A DNA stretch of 64,000 nucleotides from Lacinutrix mariniflava (GCF_001418015.1 NZ_LIQG01000028.1:29609-93608); one strand, 5' to 3'; counted from the first letter of the stretch, positions 9,427-17,976 are shown. The notes: generated from the letters alone by a model not told the origin. Numbers and translations are program-made.

Positions 9427-9580
9427 AAATTATTTAAAGATGGATAGAGATTAGTTTTAGACCAACTATTAAAGGAGCGCATTCTTTAGATGAAAGAGTA
9501 AGTATTTATTCAGCTAAAAATAATAGAACTTTGTTTTAGAGGCTTTGAAGGAAGTTTGTTAAAAGGAATCTCTTTATATA
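9427..9580 (+). pseudogene. decayed duplicate of the pepD 3' end
   Basis: This stretch aligns with pepD 7818-7975. For example CCAACTATTAAAGGAGC occurs at 9462-9478 and in pepD, and TTCAGCTAAAAA and ACTTTGTTTTAGAG are also shared. By eye about 85% of bases match over 104 bases, and similarity runs a little past the stop codon. One-base indels and several stops destroy the frame, so it is not translated. It is the remains of a second pepD copy; the 8046 amidohydrolase lies between the two tails. Confidence 0.85.
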
Positions 9581-9588
9581 AAAATGAA

Positions 9589-9619
9589 AAGCACAATCTT
9601 TGGATTGTGCTTTTTTTTT
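9589..9619 (+). terminator. rho-independent terminator
   Basis: AAGCACAATC and GATTGTGCTT pair as a 10-bp stem around a TTTG loop, followed by a T run. It lies just beyond the pepD-tail remnant, so it is probably the original terminator of the duplicated pepD copy and now serves the 8046 gene. Confidence 0.85.
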
Positions 9620-9641
9620 GTTTTATGTGTTTTGGGAAAGG

Positions 9642-9778
9642 TTCGTTTAACGTTTATGTATAAGAATAGTTGCGGGTTTGTATGCGAGGATTTTCCGGAG
9701 GAAAATCAGACGTTACAAACACACAACGACCTTTGATTAAGCACTAAACCGCAATTATTTTTATACGGTGTTATGTGC
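9642..9778 (-). repeat. long palindromic repeat, family A copy 1 (3' side of the cassette gene)
   Basis: Three nested stems are visible. TATAAGAATAGTTGCGG (9659-9675) pairs with CCGCAATTATTTTTATA (9749-9765), allowing two mismatches. GTTGCGGGTTTGTA (9669-9682) pairs with TACAAACACACAAC (9714-9727). GATTTTCC (9689-9696) pairs perfectly with GGAAAATC (9700-9707). It is near-identical to 42075-42208, and its right part resembles 38745-38812. Confidence 0.8.
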
Positions 9779-9784
9779 TGACTT

Positions 9785-10225
9785 TTATTTCAGTTTACTA
9801 TAATAACAACGGATTTCTCCTTCGATTTCGGCGTAAATTATTGTCACTAATTCAGTTTCGGTTAATGACAATATTGTTCCGTGACTTTCTCCCAAGTCAT
9901 CAGTTCCGAGTTCTTTTTTCCAGTATTCGTTGTCAATATCGTAATGTATAATTAAATCTTTATTTTCAGAAAATTTCCATTTTCCCGTTTCATTCCAAAC
10001 GCATTGTTCAGATTTATAATTTCCGTTTTGGAAGTATTGAATAGTATCTTTGCATTTCAATCCGAAATACTCTTTTCCGTCTTCAGTTTTGTTTATTTTT
10101 TTAACCCACTTTCCAACAATTAATTTGTCCCAATCGGCTTTTGAGGTTTCATTTTGTCCGAATGCCTGATTTAAACATAGAATGCTTACAAATATAAATC
10201 CAAATGTTAGTTTAAAGTTCCTCAT
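9785..10225 (-). CDS. secreted lipocalin-like protein carried by a cassette
   Basis: About 146 residues from the ATG at 10223-10225, chosen because it starts a signal peptide (MRNFKLTFGFIFVSILCLNQAFGQ). The upstream ATG at 10237 lies inside the junction repeat. The mature part has LIVGKWVKK and later TGKWKFSENKDLIIHY, the pattern of lipocalin-like beta-barrel proteins of Bacteroidota. It contains a cysteine pair (KCKDTIQ and QCVWNE). It is the only gene of the 9642-10293 element and has no functional link to its neighbours. Ligand unknown. Confidence 0.7.
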   Translation of the reverse strand: MRNFKLTFGFIFVSILCLNQAFGQNETSKADWDKLIVGKWVKKINKTEDGKEYFGLKCKDTIQYFQNGNYKSEQCVWNETGKWKFSENKDLIIHYDIDNEYWKKELGTDDLGESHGTILSLTETELVTIIYAEIEGEIRCYYSKLK

Positions 10226-10233
10226 TTCAGTTT

Positions 10234-10298
10234 GCACATAATGTCTAGCTGATATAAAAGCGTTTCAATGTTTTATATCATACGTTAAACGAAGCTAG
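10234..10298 (-). repeat. 5' hairpin end of the cassette element
   Basis: After the inner word GCACATAAT there is a stem TGATATAAAA (10250-10259) with TTTTATATCA (10271-10280), enclosed by CTAGCT (10245-10250) and AGCTAG (10293-10298), and then the outer repeat ACGTTAAACGAA. Its layout parallels 42911-42971 at the equivalent side of the GNAT cassette. Confidence 0.65.
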
Positions 10299-10377
10299 TG
10301 TTTATTTTTTACAAAGTCAAGGTGGTTATTGGTTGTTTAAATAAAGGTGTACGATCATTTTTTATTATTTAAGAAAA

Positions 10378-10410
10378 CCAAAAAAAGCCTTTCAAAATAA
10401 ATTGAAAGGC
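10378..10410 (-). terminator. terminator of the PPIase operon
   Basis: Read on the minus strand, GCCTTTCAA pairs with TTGAAAGGC around a short AT loop and is followed by a run of T. It lies 30 bases past the stop of the 10440 gene. Confidence 0.85.
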
Positions 10411-10439
10411 TTTCCTATTATAGGTAAATCAATATTTAA

Positions 10440-11651
10440 TTATTCAATACCAGAAATTTCAATATCGAAATATAAATCTGTATTTCCAGGAACACGTGGT
10501 GGACGTCCACCAGCACCATAACCTAAATAACTAGGTACAAAAACTCTTGCTTTGTCTCCAACATTCATTCTTAGCATTGCTTCTCTAAATCCAGCAACTA
10601 AACCAGCAGATTCGTTATAAATTACAGATAATGGCTTGTAAGCACCTCCTTTATCTTGTTTCTCGTCGTATTGGTTCATTTTCTTAGCAACATCTACATA
10701 AGTAGTGTAAAGTAAGTTGTCATTCATAAAGTAAGCACTGCAATTAACGAGTACATTATCTGTACTCTTTGGAGTCGCTCCATTTTTAGCTTTGTTTAAA
10801 ATCATTGCCATTCCAGTTGGAGATTCAAAAATTTCACCTTCTAATTCAGCATTTGCTGCTATAAAATCTTTTGCAGCAGCCATAGATTTTTCTTTAGCAA
10901 GTTCTTCTTGTTTTGTTTGCATATCTTTTAAGCGTTGAGGTAAAAGAGGTTCTAATTCTGTAAATACTTTAGCAGCATCAAAAGCTTTTGCATCTTTTCC
11001 TTTACGAATAATTGTAACTTTATTCATAACGACGTCTTCTAATGGTCTATTTACTTTACCACGTTCTTTCGAAACAGCTACATTAGAAATAGAGTCTTGT
11101 ACCTCTAGACCTATTACTAACTCACCAAAAACAGGATGACAACTCACACGTGATCCGTTACAGTTTTTTAAGCTACCATCTGCTGTAAAAGCATCTAGCT
11201 TTGTAAAAGGAACTTCGGTAATAAAAAACTGAGAACCGTTAGTTGTTACGCCTCCAGAATTTGCCATAGATAAAATACCAGCTTTGTCATGACTTAAACT
11301 TGTGTCAAACTCACTATGAAATTTAAAACCAGCACTTCCAGTTCCTGTTCCAGTTGGATCTCCACCTTGAATCATGAATTGATCCATAACACGATGAAAA
11401 ATAATACCATCGTAAAAAGGTTTTCCTTTTAAAGAATCGTCCAAGCTTGGGTGAGTACCTTCTGCTAAACCAACAAAATTGGCAACAGTTACAGGTGCTT
11501 TTTTATAAAATAATCTTGCGACCATTATACCTTTATTGGTGTTAATCTCTGCATATAACCCATCTTCTAAATCTGGATATTGATTTTGATCTTGACAAGA
11601 AGAAGCACTCATGCTTACTAGCGCTATTAAAACAAGGCTAAAAAATTTCAT
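10440..11651 (-). CDS. lipoprotein peptidyl-prolyl isomerase, cyclophilin-FKBP fusion
   Basis: About 403 residues from the ATG at 11649-11651, which gives a lipoprotein signal (MKFFSLVLIALVSMSASSC). The cyclophilin domain (about 35-215) contains FYDGIIFHRVMDQFMIQGGD and GSQFFITEVPF, the catalytic and peptide-binding core. The C-terminal FKBP-type domain (about 300-403) has AMLRMNVGDKARVFVPSYL and ends YFDIEISGIE. Both halves catalyse proline isomerisation during folding, here in the periplasm or at the outer membrane. It is last in the operon nrnA-gldI-PPIase, with only a short gap to gldI. Domain calls are confident; the client proteins are unknown. Confidence 0.9.
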   Translation of the reverse strand: MKFFSLVLIALVSMSASSCQDQNQYPDLEDGLYAEINTNKGIMVARLFYKKAPVTVANFVGLAEGTHPSLDDSLKGKPFYDGIIFHRVMDQFMIQGGDPTGTGTGSAGFKFHSEFDTSLSHDKAGILSMANSGGVTTNGSQFFITEVPFTKLDAFTADGSLKNCNGSRVSCHPVFGELVIGLEVQDSISNVAVSKERGKVNRPLEDVVMNKVTIIRKGKDAKAFDAAKVFTELEPLLPQRLKDMQTKQEELAKEKSMAAAKDFIAANAELEGEIFESPTGMAMILNKAKNGATPKSTDNVLVNCSAYFMNDNLLYTTYVDVAKKMNQYDEKQDKGGAYKPLSVIYNESAGLVAGFREAMLRMNVGDKARVFVPSYLGYGAGGRPPRVPGNTDLYFDIEISGIE

Positions 11652-11682
11652 AGTGTGTTTGATGTTGTTCATTTTTAATGTA

Positions 11683-12225
11683 TTATTTTTTTGTGATTGA
11701 ATTTACTGTTACTCGACTAATTAAAGGTGTGTTTCTGCCAATTTTATTTTCATCTCCATAATAGCCATAGGCTTTTTGAGAAGGGAATATAAAGGTATAG
11801 GTTTCTCCGGATTTCATTAGTTTTAGACCTTCTCGCAGACCTGTAAAAAGCTCCTCTTGGTCCATGGCATAGTTTCTGTTTTTTAATTCTGAAGCTGTGT
11901 ATATTGTTTGGCCATTTAGAGCTGAAATGTTGTAGTCGAAATTTACAATGTCACTAAATTCTGGTACTTTAGAATCATTGCTTTCACCAACTATTGAATC
12001 TTTAGCAAGCCAAAAACCAAATTCTGAAGCCGTAAATTGCTTAGTATCTTGACCGTTAATGTAGGCTTCGATAGCTTTTTTTTCGGTTTCGTAAAGTTTT
12101 TTGTTACGTATTACAGAGGCTTCGATTAAAGATCCTGTTTTTACAGTTTCTGGCTTTCGAGCTTCGGGCGTTTTACAAGCCAATAGGCAAGTAAAAGTAA
12201 AGAGTAAAACTGTAAGTTTATTCAT
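11683..12225 (-). CDS. gldI: gliding motility-associated FKBP-type PPIase lipoprotein GldI
   Basis: About 180 residues from the ATG at 12223-12225. This start gives a lipoprotein signal (MNKLTVLLFTFTCLLAC) and overlaps the last bases of nrnA, which indicates translational coupling. The FKBP fold is seen in VNFDYNISALNGQTIYTASE, then EELFTGLREGLKLMKSGE and TFIFPSQKAYGYYG. GldI is a known component supporting gliding and type IX secretion in flavobacteria. The window also encodes a T9SS substrate (14018-16588). The longer frame to 12273 would lack a usable signal peptide at its start. Confidence 0.85.
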   Translation of the reverse strand: MNKLTVLLFTFTCLLACKTPEARKPETVKTGSLIEASVIRNKKLYETEKKAIEAYINGQDTKQFTASEFGFWLAKDSIVGESNDSKVPEFSDIVNFDYNISALNGQTIYTASELKNRNYAMDQEELFTGLREGLKLMKSGETYTFIFPSQKAYGYYGDENKIGRNTPLISRVTVNSITKK

Positions 12226-13237
12226 TATTAAGGGCTTTACTATAAGCGGGTAATATACTAATAAATTTTTCAATTGTAGATTCTAGAGATGTGTCGCTTT
12301 TTCCTCCAGCGGCATTTGTGTGTCCTCCGCCTTCAAAGTGAGCACGAGACAATTCGTTTACAGAAAAATCACCTTTAGAGCGTAACGATATTTTAATAAT
12401 ACCTTGCTTTTTATCTTCTATAAAAATAGCAGCCAACACAGTGTTATTTAAAGATAGTGCGTAGTTTACAAAACCTTCGGTGTCTCCTTTTTTATAATCT
12501 AAATCGCGTAATTCTTTTTGAGAAAGCGTAATGTATGCAGCTTTGTATTCTGGTAATACTTTTAAATTACTTAGTGCGCAGCCTAATAATTGTAGTCTAT
12601 TATAGCTGTTTGTATCGTAAACTTTGTTGTGTATTTCTGTGTTATCTGCACCTTTGTCTATTAAACTGGCAATAATGCGGTGTGTTGTACTTGTTGTAGA
12701 TCGAAATCTAAAAGAACCGGTATCTGTCATAATACCAACATAGAGACAAGTTGCAAGTTGTGCATTCACTTTATCTAAAGCATCTAACTTGTCTAAAAAA
12801 TGATATACCATTTCGCAAGTAGAGCTCATTGTTACATCGCTAAACATGTATTTGGCATAATCGTCTGGTTGTTGGTGGTGGTCTATCATTATTTTTAAAC
12901 CTTTACTGTTTGCTAAAACAGATTCCATATGTCCTGTGCGATGGAAAGCATTAAAGTCTAAAGTAAAAACAATATCAGCGGTATTAATAAAAGCTTCGGT
13001 TGTTTCTTTTTCAGTTTCATGAATTTCTACAGTTTCTACTTTTGGTAGCCATTTTAAAAAATCAGGAAAATCGTTTGGTGCAATTATTTTTGCATCATGA
13101 TTAAGTTGCAGTAAGTAGTGTAAAAGACCAAGAGTAGAGCCAATAGCATCTCCATCTGGATTTTTGTGTGGTATAATTGCAATTTTTTTAGGAGTCGCTA
13201 AAAGCGCTTTAATTTCCTCGATATCTTGTGTGTTCAT
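12218..13237 (-). CDS. nrnA: DHH family phosphoesterase, NrnA-like nanoRNase/pAp phosphatase
   Basis: About 339 residues from the ATG at 13235-13237. The DHH superfamily motifs are all present: HKNPDGDAIGS (H24, D28, D30), a middle aspartate in VFTLDF, IDHHQQ with DHH at 119-121, and the DHHA1 domain ending FEGGGHTNAAGG. These bind two manganese ions. NrnA-type enzymes degrade short RNAs and dephosphorylate 3'-phosphoadenosine 5'-phosphate. First gene of the nrnA-gldI-PPIase operon, with its end overlapping the gldI start. Cytosolic, no signal peptide. Confidence 0.9.
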   Translation of the reverse strand: MNTQDIEEIKALLATPKKIAIIPHKNPDGDAIGSTLGLLHYLLQLNHDAKIIAPNDFPDFLKWLPKVETVEIHETEKETTEAFINTADIVFTLDFNAFHRTGHMESVLANSKGLKIMIDHHQQPDDYAKYMFSDVTMSSTCEMVYHFLDKLDALDKVNAQLATCLYVGIMTDTGSFRFRSTTSTTHRIIASLIDKGADNTEIHNKVYDTNSYNRLQLLGCALSNLKVLPEYKAAYITLSQKELRDLDYKKGDTEGFVNYALSLNNTVLAAIFIEDKKQGIIKISLRSKGDFSVNELSRAHFEGGGHTNAAGGKSDTSLESTIEKFISILPAYSKALNNE

Positions 13238-13436
13238 AGGTAGCAAATATACAGTTTTTTAAAATTTATAAGTACTATATCTACTTTGTAAATTACTTTA
13301 AAATAAAACAATTATTATTTATTTAACAAAACATAAAGTTAGTATTAGTAATAGCTACCGATTCTTTCTGCTAAGAATTAATAGAGTTGAGATTGTATTT
13401 AATTGGAGCTTTTTTTAATCCGAAAAATGGATGGTA

Positions 13437-13466
13437 TTGTTTATATGAAGAAAAATACTATTTTTG
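13437..13466 (+). promoter_or_regulatory. ndk promoter
   Basis: TTG at 13437-13439 and TATTTTTG at 13459-13466 are separated by exactly 19 bases, the optimal Bacteroidota sigma-A spacing. The start codon of ndk follows 21 bases later. Confidence 0.8.
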
Positions 13467-13487
13467 CACAAAATTAAAAAAAATACA

Positions 13488-13907
13488 ATGGCAACAAATA
13501 GAACATTTACAATGCTTAAGCCTGATTCTGTTGAAAAAGGAAATATTGGAGCAATTTTAGAAAAAATTAATGCTTCAGGTTTTAGAATCGTAGCAATGAA
13601 ATTAACACAAATGACTAAAGCTGACGCTGAAGCATTTTACGCAGTTCATAACGAAAGACCTTTCTTTGGTGAATTAGTAGAATACATGACTCGTGGACCT
13701 ATAGTTGCTGCTGTGTTAGAAAAAGATAACGCTGTTGAAGATTTTAGAACTTTAATTGGTGCTACAAATCCTGCAGATGCTGCAGAAGGTACTATCCGTA
13801 AATTATATGCTGCTTCAATAGGAGAAAATGCTGTACACGGAAGTGATAGTGATGAGAACGCTGCAATTGAAGGTGCTTTTCATTTCTCAGGAAGAGAGAT
13901 GTTTTAA
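13488..13907 (+). CDS. ndk: nucleoside diphosphate kinase
   Basis: 139 residues from the ATG at 13488, matching the usual 140-residue length; a longer frame from 13464 adds residues not found in the family. It balances nucleoside triphosphate pools by moving phosphate from ATP through a phospho-histidine. The start [10 protein letters not shown], the loop [11 protein letters not shown], and NAVHGSDS with the catalytic H117 are all present. Single-gene transcription unit with its own promoter (13437-13466) and terminator (13935-13965). Confidence 0.97.
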   Translation: MATNRTFTMLKPDSVEKGNIGAILEKINASGFRIVAMKLTQMTKADAEAFYAVHNERPFFGELVEYMTRGPIVAAVLEKDNAVEDFRTLIGATNPADAAEGTIRKLYAASIGENAVHGSDSDENAAIEGAFHFSGREMF

Positions 13908-13934
13908 GCATTTAAGCGATAAAAACATACGTTT

Positions 13935-13965
13935 AAGCCTAACTTTAACAAGTTAGGCTTTTTTT
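13935..13965 (+). terminator. ndk terminator
   Basis: AAGCCTAACTT at 13935-13945 pairs with AAGTTAGGCTT at 13950-13960 and is followed by a run of T. Confidence 0.9.
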
Positions 13966-14017
13966 GTGCCTGAGAATCAAGTAAATTAGCAACACTTTAA
14001 CAAAAAAAAATAGTCCT

Positions 14018-16588
14018 ATGAAGAGTATTAAAAATGCATTTTTAGTTTGTTTTTTATTTTCAGTTTTTTCTCAAGCGCAAAATACAGAAAGAGCAATTGA
14101 AAACTTTAAACAAAAAACAAATGCGTCAATTACAATTAACAAAGATTCTAAAGTCCCAGAATTTATTAAATTTTCAAACAACAACGCTTTAAAACTTAGC
14201 GGTGGTTCTCTTACTGAAAAAGCTTTTAGTTTTTTAGAAATTAATAAAGGGCTTTATAATATCGACGAAGTAAATAGTGCATTTAAATTAAAAGAAGAAA
14301 CGGTTGATAATATCGGCTTTCACCGTGTTGTTTTAAATCAAGAATATAATGGTATACCTATATATGATGGGAAGTTATTATTTCATTTTAATACTGAAAA
14401 CAATTTAACAGCAATAAACGGTAATTATATTACAGATATAAAACTGAATCCTATTGCTACTTTATCTATAACGGAAGCTAATACAATTGCTATTGAAACG
14501 ATAGAAAATCAAAACCTTAATAACTCTGGAGAAGCATTAATTGCACATGATAGTAAATTATACGTTTTCCAAAAAGGATTGGCACAAGGCTTTAAAGGAG
14601 CTAATTATTTGGTTTATGAGATTGAGGTAAGAAATAACAACGATGTTAGAGAGTTTGTATTCGTAAATGCGCATACAGGTACTATTGTAGAACAATTTAC
14701 TGGTATGGCACATGTTTTAGATCGTGTGGTTTATGAAGGCAATACATCAAACCCAGTGTGGCAAGAAGGAGATGCTTTTCCAGGAGCGTTAACTATTTGG
14801 CAGAGAAACGAGGTTGAAGCTTCGGAACATACTTATAACTTTTTTAATAATGCTTTTGGTTATGTTTCTTACGATGGAGCAGATGCGCAAATGCGAACAA
14901 TAAATAATAATCCAAATATTAATTGTCCAAATGCAAACTGGAATGGAGCAACTGCTAACTATTGTGATGGAACAGCAGCCGATGATGTAATCTCGCATGA
15001 ATGGGGACACGCTTACACAGAGTATACTAGTGATTTAATTTACCAATGGCAGTCTGGAGCTATAAACGAGTCTTTTTCAGATATTTGGGGAGAAACAGTA
15101 GATCTTTTAAATAACTATGAAGATGCAGATGATAATAATGCTTTAAGAACGGGATGTAATACAAGCGACCGCTGGACGATTGGTGAAGATGCTTCTGCTT
15201 TTGCAGGCGCAATTAGAGATATGTGGAACCCTACGTGTCAAGGCGATCCTGGTAAAGTTACAGATGGGCAGTATTGGTGTAGTACAGATGATTCTGGAGG
15301 TGTGCACATAAATTCGGGTATTCCAAATCATGCTTATGCTTTATTGGTAGACGGAGGGAGTTATAATGGACAAGTTATTGTTGGTATAGGTTTTACAAAA
15401 GCAGCACATATTTTTTGGAGAGTACAGAGTCAATATTTAACCGCTACAAGTGATTTTACAGATTTAGCAAATGCTTTAGAGTCTTCTGCAAATGATTTGA
15501 TAGGAACTAACCTAGAAGGTTTATCCACCACAAGTACGCCTTCTGGAGTATCTGGAGAGATTATTACTGCTTTCGATGTGCAACAAGTTATAAATGCTGT
15601 ATTAGCAGTAGAGCTACGTATAGAACCGGTACAATGTGGTTTTATGCCCGTTTTAGGTGATGCACCAGCAATTTGCGATGCAGGAATGAATAATCCAATC
15701 TATTTTGAGGATTGGGAAACAGGTACAGATGGTTGGTCTTTTGGACAAGTAGCATCAACATCTACATGGAGTCCTAGAGATTGGCAATTAGAAGCAACTT
15801 TACCTAACGATAGAGCTGGCAATGGTATTTATGCAGTAAATGCTCAAATTGGTGAAACTTTTGGAGGTGACTGTAGTACAGATTTTCAAAACGGAAGTAT
15901 GCAATTAGAGAGTCCAATAATAACAATGCCCGATGTTACTACTGGTACTTTCGAATTGGCTTTTAATCATTATGTCGCTACAGAACTTAATTGGGATGGT
16001 GGAAATATTAAGTACAAATTAGATACAGGAGTATGGACAGTTTTACCTTTGGCAGCTTTTACTAGTAATGGGTATAATGGTGCTATAAATACAGCAGGAG
16101 CAGGAAATGATAATCCTATGGAGAGTCAGGTGGCTTTTACAGGAGCTAATGAAGGTTCTAATAAAGGCAGTTGGGGAACTAGTATTGTAGATTTATCTTC
16201 TCTTGGAGTAACAGCTAATAGTGAAGTGCAATTTAGATTCGATTTTGGAACAGATGGTTGTAACGGTATTGATGGCTGGTATTTAGACGAATTTACGGTT
16301 TATAACTGTTCGAATGCTTTATCTGTTTCAGATTTTGATGCGCTAAGTAACTTGGTAAAAGTATATCCTAACCCATCGAATGGAACTTTTAATTTGAAGA
16401 GAACAGGGACAGTAAATTTAGTCAAAGCTGAGATTTATGATATTAACGGTCGTTTTATTAAAGTTATAGATTTGTCTAATATGAATGAAACAAAAGCAAT
16501 AGACCTGTCGGATGCTGCTTCTGGTTTGTATTTTATGACTATTACTTCTCAAGATGCTAAAGGTGTTATAAAATTAATGAAGCAATAA
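14018..16588 (+). CDS. secreted M4 (thermolysin-like) metalloprotease with type IX sorting tail
   Basis: 856 residues. Order: signal peptide (1-20), FTP/PepSY-type propeptide (about 40-225), M4 catalytic domain (about 240-535), a galactose-binding-like or jelly-roll region (about 560-765), and a C-terminal sorting domain starting VKVYPNPSNGTFNL and ending MKQ. Zinc ligands are in HEWGH (327-331) with E351 in NESFSDIWGE; GGVHINSGIPNHA supplies the catalytic histidine near 430. The tail is the type A signal of the type IX secretion system, so the enzyme is exported and anchored or released outside, likely to digest protein for nutrition. Stand-alone gene with a strong terminator. Confidence 0.95.
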   Translation: MKSIKNAFLVCFLFSVFSQAQNTERAIENFKQKTNASITINKDSKVPEFIKFSNNNALKLSGGSLTEKAFSFLEINKGLYNIDEVNSAFKLKEETVDNIGFHRVVLNQEYNGIPIYDGKLLFHFNTENNLTAINGNYITDIKLNPIATLSITEANTIAIETIENQNLNNSGEALIAHDSKLYVFQKGLAQGFKGANYLVYEIEVRNNNDVREFVFVNAHTGTIVEQFTGMAHVLDRVVYEGNTSNPVWQEGDAFPGALTIWQRNEVEASEHTYNFFNNAFGYVSYDGADAQMRTINNNPNINCPNANWNGATANYCDGTAADDVISHEWGHAYTEYTSDLIYQWQSGAINESFSDIWGETVDLLNNYEDADDNNALRTGCNTSDRWTIGEDASAFAGAIRDMWNPTCQGDPGKVTDGQYWCSTDDSGGVHINSGIPNHAYALLVDGGSYNGQVIVGIGFTKAAHIFWRVQSQYLTATSDFTDLANALESSANDLIGTNLEGLSTTSTPSGVSGEIITAFDVQQVINAVLAVELRIEPVQCGFMPVLGDAPAICDAGMNNPIYFEDWETGTDGWSFGQVASTSTWSPRDWQLEATLPNDRAGNGIYAVNAQIGETFGGDCSTDFQNGSMQLESPIITMPDVTTGTFELAFNHYVATELNWDGGNIKYKLDTGVWTVLPLAAFTSNGYNGAINTAGAGNDNPMESQVAFTGANEGSNKGSWGTSIVDLSSLGVTANSEVQFRFDFGTDGCNGIDGWYLDEFTVYNCSNALSVSDFDALSNLVKVYPNPSNGTFNLKRTGTVNLVKAEIYDINGRFIKVIDLSNMNETKAIDLSDAASGLYFMTITSQDAKGVIKLMKQ

Positions 16589-16606
16589 AAAAGAGTATAG
16601 AATATT

Positions 16607-16636
16607 AAAGCGCAACTATTAGTTGCGCTTTTTTTT
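16607..16636 (+). terminator. terminator after the M4 protease gene
   Basis: AAAGCGCAACT pairs with AGTTGCGCTTT around a 3-base loop and is followed by T8. Confidence 0.9.
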
Positions 16637-16655
16637 GTTTAAAGAATTTAATGAC

Positions 16656-16688
16656 ATAAAAAAAGCCCACTAAATAAATAGTGAGCTT
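16656..16688 (-). terminator. cold-shock gene terminator
   Basis: On the minus strand GCTCACTA pairs with TAGTGGGC (one G-T pair or mismatch) around a short loop and is followed by T7, 30 bases past the csp stop. Confidence 0.8.
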
Positions 16689-16718
16689 AACTTGTAATAA
16701 AGTAAATTGAATATATAA

Positions 16719-16910
16719 TTATACTACTTTTACGTTTACTGCATTCATACCTTTTTTACCTTCTTGAAGGTCAAATTCTACTACGTCTCCTTCACGAACT
16801 TCGTCGATTAATCCAGAAATGTGTACGAAATGGTCGCTTTCTGATCCATCTTCAGTTATAAAACCGAATCCTTTAGAATCATTGAAAAATTTTACTGTGC
16901 CTTGAGCCAT
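16719..16910 (-). CDS. cspA: cold-shock domain protein
   Basis: 63 residues, a single five-stranded OB fold that binds single-stranded RNA and DNA as an RNA chaperone. RNP1 is KGFGFIT (residues 14-20) and RNP2 is DHFVHISGL (27-35). The N-terminus MAQGTVKFFNDSKG and C-terminus NAVNVKVV are typical. It has its own terminator. The 311 bases upstream hold no gene and may include a long regulatory leader as in other csp mRNAs. Symbol is family-level; paralogues elsewhere are likely. Confidence 0.93.
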   Translation of the reverse strand: MAQGTVKFFNDSKGFGFITEDGSESDHFVHISGLIDEVREGDVVEFDLQEGKKGMNAVNVKVV

Positions 16911-17221
16911 TTTAAAAAAAATTTAATTTATAATAAGTAACAAATATAATATTTTTTATTAAGGAATCTCTGTTTATTTTTTTTGATTACAATTTGATAA
17001 TATTGGCTATTTTAATTGTATCTATCTTAATTATAGCTTTATAACCGCTGTAATTCAATTTAGTAAATTGTGTAATTAGATTATGTTCTTTAAAAATATA
17101 CGTAGTAAAATAGTATTATTGATTTGGTTGTTACTGAAGCTTTAATGTGTTTTATGTTGAAAATAAATTATGAATAAAGGCGAATTGTGTAGGTTTTTTT
17201 TGTGTGCTTATTTAGCCCAAA
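16911..17221. other. gene-free stretch upstream of the cold-shock gene
   Basis: 311 AT-rich bases. On the minus strand TATATTTG (16941-16948 as CAAATATA on the plus strand) could be a -7 element for csp, but no TTG is found at the right spacing. No ORF, repeat or clear hairpin seen otherwise. Confidence 0.4.
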
Positions 17222-17518
17222 CTATCTCAATACTATTTTCTTGATTATATTTTTACCCAATTCTTCGTTAAGCATTGTTGTAATTTTATCTTTCCCGTAG
17301 CTTAATTCCTCCCTTAGGGCGCTTGAACTTAATTGTATGTAAAGCGTTTCGTTTTTTAAATCTACAGCAGTTGTGTAATTATTTACACCATTTCCCATTA
17401 ATTTGGCCCATGCATCTCGAACATTAACCTTATCTAAACCTTTTTCTAGTTTATTGCTTTCTACAAAGTCTTGTAAAGCGTCTTGAATATTTAATATGCT
17501 ATTGTTTCTTTTTGCCAT
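17222..17518 (-). CDS. DUF721 domain-containing protein
   Basis: 98 residues. The pattern of the DUF721/DciA-like family is visible: an N-terminal helix (SILNIQDALQDFVESNK), DAWAKLMGNGVNNYT, then LYIQLSSSALREELSYGK and LNEELGKNIIKKIVLR. In other bacteria DciA-type members help load the replicative helicase. Here recF lies upstream on the same strand with one lipoprotein gene between, the usual recF-DUF721 neighbourhood. Activity in this lineage is inferred. Confidence 0.85.
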   Translation of the reverse strand: MAKRNNSILNIQDALQDFVESNKLEKGLDKVNVRDAWAKLMGNGVNNYTTAVDLKNETLYIQLSSSALREELSYGKDKITTMLNEELGKNIIKKIVLR

Positions 17519-17559
17519 GTTTAATTATCGAGATTTTGAAATTTTGGAAGTTTTTTTAA

Positions 17560-17976
17560 TTAATTTACTATAATAGGAGTAAAGCGTTTGTATAAATATA
17601 CAGCGTTATTTTGGTTGACAATTTTTAAGTGACTTTTATTTGCCATTAAAACGGTTTCTTTCCAATTAGAAAATTCGGTAGAATAATATAAATTTAAACT
17701 ATCATTTTCTATTTTTAATTGAAGCAGTTCTGCATCCTTCGACGTTTCATATTTGCCATCAAAACGAGGATTCATTTTTTTTCTAAAACCTTTTAAACTA
17801 TCTCCAATAGAAATGTAATCTATGGTTTGGTTTACTTTATAATCTTTTTTCTCGCCATTAGATAAAGACACACTTTCAATCTCCCAGTAACCATCAATAT
17901 GTTCTATTAATGTTTCAGGGTTTTTAGAGCAGCTGGTTGTTATGATTATTGTTAATATGAATAAAATTCTTTTCAT
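17560..17976 (-). CDS. lipocalin-like lipoprotein
   Basis: 138 residues with a lipoprotein signal (MKRILFILTIIITTSC). The mature part starts IDGYWEIESVSLSNGEKKDY, the usual opening of the lipocalin-like families of Bacteroidota, and is predicted to be mainly beta. It lies between recF and the DUF721 gene on the same strand, likely co-transcribed. No catalytic residues visible; ligand unknown. Confidence 0.75.
   Translation of the reverse strand: MKRILFILTIIITTSCSKNPETLIEHIDGYWEIESVSLSNGEKKDYKVNQTIDYISIGDSLKGFRKKMNPRFDGKYETSKDAELLQLKIENDSLNLYYSTEFSNWKETVLMANKSHLKIVNQNNAVYLYKRFTPIIVN

Larger units (their letters stand above)
9642..10293 (-). mobile_element. cassette-like element with nested inverted repeats around one gene
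   Basis: The outer ends TTCGTTTAACGT (9642-9653) and ACGTTAAACGAA (10282-10293) are a perfect 12-bp inverted repeat. Inside them, GTTATGTGC (9770-9778) and GCACATAAT (10234-10242) form a second inverted pair immediately flanking the single gene. Between outer and inner repeats are a long hairpin on the left and a short one on the right. No transposase is encoded. The left hairpin recurs at 42075-42208. Recognition as a mobile cassette is inferred from structure only. Confidence 0.5.

Noticed and set aside
9427..9580. Coding sequence in the pepD-like stretch
   Set aside because: Several stop codons and indels in all relevant frames.
9642..10293. Classical integron gene cassette with attC
   Set aside because: The two ends are inverted relative to each other rather than direct repeats, and no integron integrase or attI is present. 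Only a loose resemblance to attC R boxes (GTTAAAC) exists.
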